Assembly: GCA_903888765.1 (NCBI GenBank)
Contig: CAISVF010000005.1
Coordinates: forward strand, 1 to 44,949
Length of the DNA stretch: 44,949 nt
Reading direction: 5' to 3'
Source: an uncultured Verrucomicrobia subdivision 3 bacterium
GTDB taxonomy: Bacteria > Verrucomicrobiota > Verrucomicrobiia > Limisphaerales > UBA11358
Under the pieces are notes generated by a model. That model ran no database searches, had not been told where the DNA came from, and worked only from the letters and a program-made list of their open reading frames with translations. The translations under genes and the position numbers were made by a program. Below are positions 27,401-33,785 of the stretch, piece by piece (the first letter of the stretch is position 1; the number at the start of each line of letters is the position of its first letter).

Positions 27401-30172
27401 ACCGACAGCTCCTCGGGTGCTATCACCAACCACCATTGGAGATTTGGCGACGGCACAACGCTTGACACTTCTGCCACGAGTATCAGCCACACCTTCACCA
27501 ATCTTGGGGTTTACCAGGTGGTGCTCACGGTGCAGGCGCTGGATGGCTTCTCGGTCAGCGCCACGGGCAAAGTCTCGGTCGTGAATCCCGGAGGCACACT
27601 GACCTGGACCGGCGCACATTCCAGTTCCTGGGATACGACGACGACGAACTGGGTGGATGCCTTATCCACACCCTTCCTTTACACAGATGGAGACGGAGTC
27701 GTTTTTGATGACACGGCTTCGGTCACCAACGTGATCCTGAACCTGACTGCCGGGCCAAACGCCGTGAATTTTAATAATTCCGTGAACCAGTACACTATTA
27801 GCGGCTCAGGGGGCATATCTGGTGGCAGCAGTTTGAGTCTAAACAATGCTGGAGGCAGCGCCATTTTGCTAACGGCTAACACCTACGGTGGGGCCACGAC
27901 CATTGCCTCCGGAGCCACGCTTCAGCTCGGCAACGGAATCACTTCCGGTTCGATTGACAATACTGCCAGCATTGATGACGAAGGCTTATTAATTGTAAAC
28001 ACTCCCGACAATCATATAATTGACGGCCCGGTGAGCGGCAATGGTTCGCTCACCAAAATGGGGAACGGCATCTTTGGCATGCCCAATGGCACGTTGTATG
28101 GTAATGTCATCGTCAATGGTGGAAAGTTCTCCACCACCGATAACACCAACATTCCCAATGTCACCACTTTGTCCGTCAGCCACGGCGGAATTTATGAATT
28201 CACCGCCGGTCCTAGTTCCTGGGGGCAAGCAATCGTCCTGGGTGCCGGTGGTGGCGGTATAAATCATTCTGCTCCGGTTGATGACTCGTATGGGGCATTG
28301 ACTGGCACCGGACCGTTTATCAAAGGTGGTTCAGGCATCATGACGATACAGAATAGTGGTGACGACTATACTGGTGGCACGGTTATTAACGGCGGTGCCG
28401 TGGTGGTCAACGACCCCGCAACGCTGGGCGCTGGCGGGCCTCTGACTATGGCGGTGGGCACGGTTCTAAATTACCTCAGTTCTGTTAACATGACCAACAG
28501 CCCCGTGGATGCTACCGGAGCAACCATCTATAATAAAAACCCCGGCACTACCATAACGCTGGTGCAGAGTGCTGGCAACCATGGTTTGGGCGGTGTTGGC
28601 GGTGTTAGCGGTGCTACCATGGTTTTTGCTGGTGACCCAAATGCGGTCACCACCATCACTGGCTCTGGTGGTGTGGGACTTGGTGTTGCCGGTATGACGG
28701 CCAAATTTACCGGCGGCACCTGGTATGACGCCAACAGCGGTCAGCAGCCGGTCAACGTGGAAATTGACGGCGGCAATCTGATCCTGCCTGCCGGTGCTAT
28801 AAACTCGCAATGGTTGATTGCCAACCAGACGTTGACGATTCATGGCGGTTCACTCGTGAGTTCCAATGCCTATGGTATCCGGCTTGCCAACACCTTCGGT
28901 GCCAGCCAAGGCAATCCTGGCAATGGTCCGTTCACCGCTGTGCAAGATGGCGGCTTGGTCTTGAGTGCTTCCGGCGACGGCCTGCAATGGGGCAGCACCA
29001 CCGTCACCAGCTTCACCTACGACTTAAGTGGTGGAACGATTCAGATTTTGCCCGGAGCCGGCCCGCTCAACCTGGGGGGCGATGTGAGCGGCGTGGGCAC
29101 TACTGTGTTCACGCTCTCCGGCACGGGCAAGCTTCTAGCGGGGGGCAGTTTTGGAAGCAGCAGCGTTCAGGGAGCGAATGGCAGTCCCGCGCAACAGGTG
29201 TTCGCCTTCGATGGCGGTACTCTGGCGGTGGGCACGTATAATGCGACCTTCCTGCAACCTGCGTTGGGTGCCCCCTATGGTACGCTGGTTAACAACGGCG
29301 GCACGCTCGCACCCGGTGACATCGGCACTCCCGGTTTGACCATCATTACCGGCAACTACGCGGTCAGCAACTCCGCCGCCGTGCTGGCCATTGACCTGGG
29401 CGGATCGGGCAAGGCTAATGCTTTCCAAAGCACGAATAGCTATGACTCCCTCACTGTCAATGGTAACGCAACCTTGGCTGGCAGCTTGAATTTGCGCGAG
29501 CTCAACGGCTTTGAACCCATCGTGAGCCAAAATCCGTCATTCACCATTTTGACCGCAACCAATGGTATCACGGGTGCCTTCGCCAATGTTGCCAGTGGCA
29601 GCCGTCTGGCCGTTAGCGGCTTTCCCGGTCGCAGTTTTCGGGTGACGGTCTCCAGCACCAACGTCGTCTTGGACGCCTATCAAACACCCACGCCGCAGGC
29701 TTATTTCACCTACAATCCGGCCAGCGGCAGCGCGCCCCTGGCCGTGACTTTCACCAACTTGTCCAACGGCGCGGGCCTGACCAACCTGTGGACTTTTGGC
29801 GATGGCGCGACCTCCACCGCCGCGTCGCCGACGCACACCTATGCCACTGCCCCCGGCACCAACACGGTCAGTCTCACGGTGGGTAACACCCTGGGGGTCA
29901 ATACCTACACCGTGACCAATGCCGTCGTGGTCACGGTGCCCGTTGGTCCTTCCGGGCCGGTGCCGTTGGCCAGCGCGGTGGTCGGCACGTCGCTCGTCTT
30001 GAGTTGGCCGAATGGGCAGAACTGGGTATTGGAAACCCAGACGAATAATTTGTCCACCGGTTTGGTTACGGCCACGAACGCGTGGACGCGCCTGAGCGGT
30101 GCGACCAGTCCCTTCACCAACGTGATTAATCCGGCCAACGGAACCATGTTCTATCGGCTGGTTTATCCATGA
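24431..30172 (+). CDS. Giant secreted beta-strand-repeat/PKD surface protein, no catalytic domain seen (1913 aa)
   Basis: The frame is open from ATG 24311, but ATG 24431 is preferred because a classical signal peptide (MLKLKTLTQYSSIALSALLI..AYAA) begins there. Approximate order: beta-strand-repeat region with module copy 3 (30-965), PKD (972-1051, RFGDGTTLDTS), a second repeat region opening with LTWTGAHSSSWDTTTTNW and containing copy 4 (1057-1753), PKD (1757-1833, WTFGDGATST) and a tail ending MFYRLVYP. The LTWTG..SSSWDTTTTNW start is typical of autotransporter-associated beta-strand repeats. No heparinase, hydrolase or beta-barrel translocator domain is visible, so it is probably a surface-displayed adhesin or scaffold rather than a self-transporting autotransporter. 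Shared regulation (pair C) and shared modules tie it to the lyases. Confidence 0.8.
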   Translation: MLKLKTLTQYSSIALSALLIVGNAYAAAGNKKDTATMNLNTTDWSAVMGTGDTGTFDNSQYAITPAHLAAMDLGSANISILALVFKNNLQGPWTIGSSGGYYLQLNQNSVLYRGGATPNTSIDLSSVNQNGIFNCPLVIGGNPGPNNQQFNVAGTYSLTFNKNITNGANTFTLAGAGSYFFGGNIVSTAATAGMTMNGTGIATFTTPNTYAGLLTLNSGTLSLAGASGAINTTNIFFNGGKLLLDNSVVNNNNRLPVSAMSGIGNASELYLLGNPSVNTAEAMNTLAIANSTAIVTVSQANSSQTTILAAGAFARSGSGTMLVRGDSLGQQAGQAQITLTNTGGLTLVGNTTLNAAPTSDTTTTLKVVPYMIGDTTSTGNGTTFVTYDTTFGLRPLNTATEFTTLSAEYTSPGADENVLGTIVTLANNVTNNSILFNAAGTIDGTSTSLSVDSGLVAALAGGTSAINSTITNLLLGNSVWHEGELFATVGNTLNVNAPITVTGSGGLTKGGAGTVVCASSNVYNGMTSVNGGSLTIGTGDGNGNLPGTNVWIAPSATLTVNIPNSTNLIHGWVGGGGILKNNSATSTLILNQPAGFYGIKDFNGANGSTIVLGGSANSTNTIPSAGTNPGLGGNSPGMTLDFTGGNWFFIGDNNSLKFNLVIEGTANIVNLGRNFAFGQNGQTFAMHSGSLTLSNQFGCRFGQTANATVTGIQDGGTISSHAQDQFLIGGNNANTIATYTMSGGTINIWSDAGNGIGVSAALAGAPGISTFTMTNTAKVYTAKAISGTQAAPAQQVFNFAGGTLAAIEVNAGKLAGPAAPSTQGYFYNNGGVLAPGDIGTPGKTIIDGNFVMNSGTLAIDIGGTTQANAFTNAGNNYDFVSVVQVSGTLGSATLGGLLTANLINNYTPATNSAFTILTAATSIIGGGTNIGYSGYVPVSSNGVPQPGKYFQAVVIGKSLILTNYGTVLPALVARFTPTNTAGTPPLPVLFTDSSSGAITNHHWRFGDGTTLDTSATSISHTFTNLGVYQVVLTVQALDGFSVSATGKVSVVNPGGTLTWTGAHSSSWDTTTTNWVDALSTPFLYTDGDGVVFDDTASVTNVILNLTAGPNAVNFNNSVNQYTISGSGGISGGSSLSLNNAGGSAILLTANTYGGATTIASGATLQLGNGITSGSIDNTASIDDEGLLIVNTPDNHIIDGPVSGNGSLTKMGNGIFGMPNGTLYGNVIVNGGKFSTTDNTNIPNVTTLSVSHGGIYEFTAGPSSWGQAIVLGAGGGGINHSAPVDDSYGALTGTGPFIKGGSGIMTIQNSGDDYTGGTVINGGAVVVNDPATLGAGGPLTMAVGTVLNYLSSVNMTNSPVDATGATIYNKNPGTTITLVQSAGNHGLGGVGGVSGATMVFAGDPNAVTTITGSGGVGLGVAGMTAKFTGGTWYDANSGQQPVNVEIDGGNLILPAGAINSQWLIANQTLTIHGGSLVSSNAYGIRLANTFGASQGNPGNGPFTAVQDGGLVLSASGDGLQWGSTTVTSFTYDLSGGTIQILPGAGPLNLGGDVSGVGTTVFTLSGTGKLLAGGSFGSSSVQGANGSPAQQVFAFDGGTLAVGTYNATFLQPALGAPYGTLVNNGGTLAPGDIGTPGLTIITGNYAVSNSAAVLAIDLGGSGKANAFQSTNSYDSLTVNGNATLAGSLNLRELNGFEPIVSQNPSFTILTATNGITGAFANVASGSRLAVSGFPGRSFRVTVSSTNVVLDAYQTPTPQAYFTYNPASGSAPLAVTFTNLSNGAGLTNLWTFGDGATSTAASPTHTYATAPGTNTVSLTVGNTLGVNTYTVTNAVVVTVPVGPSGPVPLASAVVGTSLVLSWPNGQNWVLETQTNNLSTGLVTATNAWTRLSGATSPFTNVINPANGTMFYRLVYP
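26338..27325 (+). repeat. Beta-helix module copy 3 (of 4)
   Basis: Landmarks in the shared order: GGNWFFIGDN, TFAMHSGS, VTGIQDGG, YTMSGG, AKVYTAKAISGTQ, VLAPGDIGTPGKT, LAIDIGGTTQANAF and LILTNYG. Confidence 0.58.
28691..29682 (+). repeat. Beta-helix module copy 4 (of 4)
   Basis: Landmarks: GGTWYDANSG, TLTIHGGS, FTAVQDGG, YDLSGG, GKLLAGGSFG, TLAPGDIGTPGLT, LAIDLGGSGKANAF and NVVLDAY. It is the most divergent copy toward its end but keeps the order. Confidence 0.58.
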
Positions 30173-30220
30173 CAGTCTTCCCTAAACCCGATTGCGGTTG
30201 ACGTCAGTCGTCGGGTGATC

Positions 30221-30288
30221 ATTCAGGGGTGCCGGTTTAATCGAGGCTGGCACCTCCTTTGAATCGATGGCACTCCCGATGGGGGTGC
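30221..30288 (+). other. Two consecutive hairpins between the giant gene and the pseudopilin gene
   Basis: The first stem is GGGGTGCC (30226-30233) with GGCACCTC (30249-30256), one G-U pair, extended by ATTCA/TGAAT. The second is GCACTCCC (30270-30277) with GGGGGTGC (30281-30288), one G-U pair and a 3-nt loop. Neither is followed by a T-run, so they may be an untypical terminator or a structured leader of the pseudopilin mRNA. Confidence 0.45.
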
Positions 30289-30330
30289 GATGGGGGAGGA
30301 TTGCGGTGCTGAACGAGCAGGAATATTCAA

Positions 30331-31164
30331 ATGAAACGTGTCAAATATAGTGCCTTCACCTTGATTGAACTGTTGGTGGTCATTGCCATCATTGCCATTC
30401 TGGCCGCCATGCTGCTGCCGGCGCTGGCACGAGCGAAGATGAAAGCCACCCAGGCCAACTGTTTAAGCAATCAGAAACAACTAGCTCTGGCCTTCAACAT
30501 GTATGCCACCGACTCCAGTGACAACATCGTGCCGTATGGCGCGGGAGACGGTTATTGGACCCCTCCCAATCCGCTGACTTGGAATCAGGCGGGCCAATCT
30601 TCGGATGCCTCAATGCAAGCGATCACCACCTGGCTGAAAACCGGCTCGAATGATCCCTTGTATCCATTCGCACCCAGCGTTGCGGTTATTCATTGCCCCG
30701 GCGATGTGCGCTTTAAAAAAACGCCCGGCAACGGGTGGGCTTACGATAGCTACTCCAAGCCCAATAGTGTAGGCGGCGCGGCAGGCTGGGGCATACCCGC
30801 GACTTATACCAAACTCTCCCAAGTCGCTTCTCCCACCTTGACGTTTGCTTTTCGCGAGGACGTTGACAATCGCGGTTATAACAATGGGAGCTGGGTGGTG
30901 ACTTGGGATGTGAACACTCCGTCTCCGGGCCATGCGCAATCGTTCACTTGGGTGGATCCCATTCCCATGTATCACGGGAATGTGAGCACGGCTGCATTTG
31001 TAGACGGCCACGCGGAATCCCACAAATGGACTGACGGAAATCTGGTGAATGCGGGCAAAGCGATGGCGACGGGAAGTGGAAGTTTTTACTTTGCGGGTCC
31101 TGGTTCCGGTCCGGACTATGATTACGTCTATAACGGCTATCGTTTTCCCGGTTGGAAACCGTAG
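30331..31164 (+). CDS. Type II secretion-like pseudopilin of the H-X9-DG class (277 aa)
   Basis: The N-terminus has a prepilin cleavage/methylation signal ([18 protein letters not shown], Glu at mature position 5, cut expected before Phe) followed by [20 protein letters not shown], the usual amphipathic helix of verrucomicrobial and planctomycetal pseudopilins. Near residue 212 the sequence [12 protein letters not shown] fits the H-X9-DG motif of this family. The protein would be processed by a prepilin peptidase and sit in the inner membrane or a pseudopilus. A good ribosome site (CAGGA, 8 nt before ATG) supports the start. Members are very numerous in these phyla and often lie beside glycan-degrading genes, as here; their exact role is not established. 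Confidence 0.9.
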   Translation: MKRVKYSAFTLIELLVVIAIIAILAAMLLPALARAKMKATQANCLSNQKQLALAFNMYATDSSDNIVPYGAGDGYWTPPNPLTWNQAGQSSDASMQAITTWLKTGSNDPLYPFAPSVAVIHCPGDVRFKKTPGNGWAYDSYSKPNSVGGAAGWGIPATYTKLSQVASPTLTFAFREDVDNRGYNNGSWVVTWDVNTPSPGHAQSFTWVDPIPMYHGNVSTAAFVDGHAESHKWTDGNLVNAGKAMATGSGSFYFAGPGSGPDYDYVYNGYRFPGWKP

Positions 31165-31276
31165 CTCGAAAAATTGGGGACATACTAACCAACGAGCGAG
31201 TTGGGACCTGGTCATTGCAGATGGAGCGTAAACGATTTCCATCGTTGATGCAGGTCAATACTCAGCCCAATGCGAT

Positions 31277-31312
31277 GACGCAATATAACCCATCTGTGAC
31301 GCAAAAGAGAAT
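31277..31312 (+). promoter_or_regulatory. Direct-repeat pair D (candidate operator)
   Basis: GACGCAATATAACCC at 31277 is a near-consensus half-site. GACGCAAAAGAGAAT at 31298, exactly 21 bp on, keeps the GACGCAA half but not the CCC end. Unlike the other sites, no -10-like hexamer lies 24 nt after the second half-site. It precedes a gene fragment and, about 360 bp on, the fucosidase gene. Confidence 0.62.
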
Positions 31313-31313
31313 A

Positions 31314-31622
31314 TTTGCAAGCGCTGATACAGCCGCGTTTCGCGACCGTTTGCTTGTGAAAACCGTGATCGCATTCAAGCCCGGTGAAAAGCCGACCGGG
31401 CGTTACACCGACCGCGTCGGCCGCACGATAGAATGTGTCTTTGATGGTCCGGACAAGCTTGATGGCGATACGGTGGATTACTCGCAATGGCCGGTGCTGG
31501 AAAACCCTTGGATGCGACAGTCGCTGGCAGACGGCCCGTTGACCGTTACGGGGGCACCGCGTTCCTGGCGCTATGATTTCCAAGAAGGGAGGCGCATGGT
31601 CGCAACCGAGGACTTTAAGTGA
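31314..31622 (+). pseudogene. Orphan C-terminal gene fragment between operator D and the fucosidase gene
   Basis: A frame open from 31152 to the TGA at 31620-31622 has a protein-like stretch only after about 31314: VIAFKPGEKPTGRYTDRVG, then ECVFDGPDKLDGDTVDYSQWP and ENPWMRQSLADGPL. This composition looks like a real C-terminal domain. Its upstream part overlaps the pseudopilin stop and the operator and does not look coding. I see no convincing ATG for the domain; GTG 31356 or TTG 31350 are possible. It is most likely the remnant of a larger gene whose 5' part was deleted, leaving the operator beside it. A small functional gene with an unusual start cannot be excluded. I do not recognise the family with certainty. 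Confidence 0.4.
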
Positions 31623-31671
31623 AGCAACGGAAGTGGATTTGTCTCTAAGGCGAAGCTATTTTGCATTTTTT

Positions 31672-33105
31672 ATGGATCAAAATCGAAACATTATTATCGC
31701 TCTTTTTTCGGTGGTTGTCATGCAGTTGACTTCAGGATCACTCATGGCCGCCGACAAGGAGGCCGAGGGGCTGAAGACCGAGGCGATTTCGCAAGGGGCC
31801 ACCGCAACCGGCGGCAACGACCCGGCGCGTTGCGAATGGTTCAAGGATCAGGCACTGGGGATGTTCATTCACTGGAGCGTGGATTGTCCGCTCGGCTCGG
31901 TGATAAGCCATCATCTGGTCGGTTCGTCCCAGGAATATCAGGACCGGTTTTTTTCGCAGATGCCGGGGATGTTTTATCCCAAGGACTTTGACCCGCGCAG
32001 TTGGGCGCGGCTCGCCAAGCTGGCCGGGATGAAATACGTTGTCTTCACCACGAAACATCACGCGGGCTTTTGCATGTGGGACAGCAGGACCACCGACTTC
32101 AACATTATGCACACGCCTTACGGCAAGGACATCACACGTGAGCTTTTCGACGCCTTTCGCGCCGAGGGCATCCGCGTTGGCGTCTATTTTTCGCCGGACG
32201 ATTTCTGGATCTTGCATAAGCAGGGTCATCTCATCACACGCACGCGGCCGGAAGCGAATCCCAAAAATAATCCCGAGTTGATGCAGCACAATCTGGCCCA
32301 AGTCCGCGAACTGCTCACTGGTTACGGCAAAATTGATTTTATCTTTTTCGACGGCGAGCCGGACCAACTCAAACAGCTTGCGTGGAAAATTGATCCGTCC
32401 ATCCTTGTCACCCGTGGTGAAATGAAAACGCCCGAGCAGAAGCTGCCGGGCTTGCCGATGCCGGGACCGTGGGAGGCGAACTTCACGATGGGCACCGAAT
32501 GGCCTTTCAAGCCAACGAACGAAGAATACAAATCCGGCACCGAGTTGATCAAAATGCTGCTCGAAGTCCGCGCCAAAGGCGGCAATTTGCTGCTGAACAT
32601 CGGACCCGACCCGGATGGCGTGATTCCTTTCGAGCAGACTCGGCGGCTGCGAGAACTGGCACTGTGGATGTTCGTCAACGGTGAGGCGATCTACAACATT
32701 CGCCCGTGGATTGTGGTCAACGAAGGCTCGGTATGGTTCACGCAAGCGCAGGACACCAACACCGTGTTTGCGTTCGAGACCAACGTGCCGTGGGAATGGG
32801 CCACTTGGCGCGAGTTCACGCTCAAATCAGTGCGTGCCACCAAGGACACGGAAGTCGAAGTCGTCGGCCAGACTGGCGACAACCGTTGCTGGTCGACGGA
32901 AAGCTGCAAGGCGAGTTGGCACCAGGAAGCTGACGGTCTGCATATCCGCGCGATGTTTGCCCAGCGGCTTTACACCGATTGTAAATGGCCGAACCCGATT
33001 GTCATTCGCATCAGGCACGCGCAGCCGGTGCCGGAAGCTGTGCCTGCGATCTTGCAAACCCAGCAGGAGGAACAACGACTTTATCAACCCAAGAAAACGA
33101 AGTAA
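31672..33105 (+). CDS. GH29-type alpha-L-fucosidase, intact (477 aa)
   Basis: The frame opens earlier (31573), but ATG 31672 gives an N-terminal signal peptide (NIIIALFSVVVMQLTSGSLMAA), so it is preferred. The protein has GH29 hallmarks: LGMFIHWSVD (63-71), MKYVVFTTKHHAGFCMWDS (120-138), a strand ending KIDFIFFDGE with Asp227 in the nucleophile position, and the GGNLLLNIGPDPDG block. After about residue 350 comes a beta-sandwich. The expected role is release of alpha-linked fucose from oligosaccharides outside the cytoplasm. It is followed after 46 bp by a deleted paralogue. Regulation by pair D is possible but a promoter in the intervening 360 bp was not identified. Length is typical for the family. 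Confidence 0.88.
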   Translation: MDQNRNIIIALFSVVVMQLTSGSLMAADKEAEGLKTEAISQGATATGGNDPARCEWFKDQALGMFIHWSVDCPLGSVISHHLVGSSQEYQDRFFSQMPGMFYPKDFDPRSWARLAKLAGMKYVVFTTKHHAGFCMWDSRTTDFNIMHTPYGKDITRELFDAFRAEGIRVGVYFSPDDFWILHKQGHLITRTRPEANPKNNPELMQHNLAQVRELLTGYGKIDFIFFDGEPDQLKQLAWKIDPSILVTRGEMKTPEQKLPGLPMPGPWEANFTMGTEWPFKPTNEEYKSGTELIKMLLEVRAKGGNLLLNIGPDPDGVIPFEQTRRLRELALWMFVNGEAIYNIRPWIVVNEGSVWFTQAQDTNTVFAFETNVPWEWATWREFTLKSVRATKDTEVEVVGQTGDNRCWSTESCKASWHQEADGLHIRAMFAQRLYTDCKWPNPIVIRIRHAQPVPEAVPAILQTQQEEQRLYQPKKTK

Positions 33106-33151
33106 ATCGCCAGGATTTTCCAGGCTTGAAGTTTATTCAAACGAGCAGCAA

Positions 33152-33766
33152 ATGAGAAAACAGGGCCTCATCAGAGTGTTGCTTGTTGCTCTCGCCCCGG
33201 TTCTGTACGCCGCCGAATCGCCTGTAAGCTGGCTGCCCGACGGAACTACCGCGCAGCGCGACGCGCGCATGGCGTGGTGGCGTGATGCGAAATTTGGCAT
33301 GTTCATCCACTGGGGCCTTTATAGCCTTCCCACCGATGGCGAATGGCACATGCGAAACAAAAAGATGCCGTTTGCCGAATACTCCAAATTTGCCGCGCAA
33401 TTCAATCCGATAAATTTCAACGCCGACGAGTGGATGTCGCTCGCCTGCGACGCCGGGATGAAATACGTCGTCATCACCACCCGCTGGCGCAACGAACAGC
33501 CGACGGGCTGGCTGGAGATTGACGCCGGCAAACCGGTGGCGGTCCCTACGCTGCGGATCTCCGCTGCCTACTGCAACATCAAGAACTGCGCGCTGGAATA
33601 CAAAGCCGGCGACGGATGGAAACCGAAACTGACCGGTGAAAAACTCGGCGGCGATTGCGTCGTGAAAAATTTTCTACCCGTGACCGCGCAGGTGTTTCGG
33701 ATGAAAATACTAAAATCCGACAAGCCGCCGCAGATCTGCAACCTAGAATTGTATCCACCACTTTGA
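33152..33766 (+). pseudogene. GH29 fucosidase with large internal in-frame deletion (204 aa remnant)
   Basis: The first 110 residues are a fucosidase N-terminus: signal peptide, FGMFIHWGLYSLP and GMKYVVITT. At about 33481 the sequence jumps to a C-terminal GH29-type beta domain (GWLEIDAGKPVAV, AYCNIKNCALEYKAGDGW, TAQVFRMKILKSDKPP). The KHHDGF block, the nucleophile Asp strand and the rest of the barrel are missing, roughly 250 residues or more judged from the paralogue immediately upstream. The frame is kept, so a short exported protein might still be made, but it cannot be an active fucosidase. The next gene starts 19 bp later. An assembly error collapsing two tandem fucosidase genes is an alternative. 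Confidence 0.75.
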
Positions 33767-33785
33767 ACCAAATTAAAAACACACC

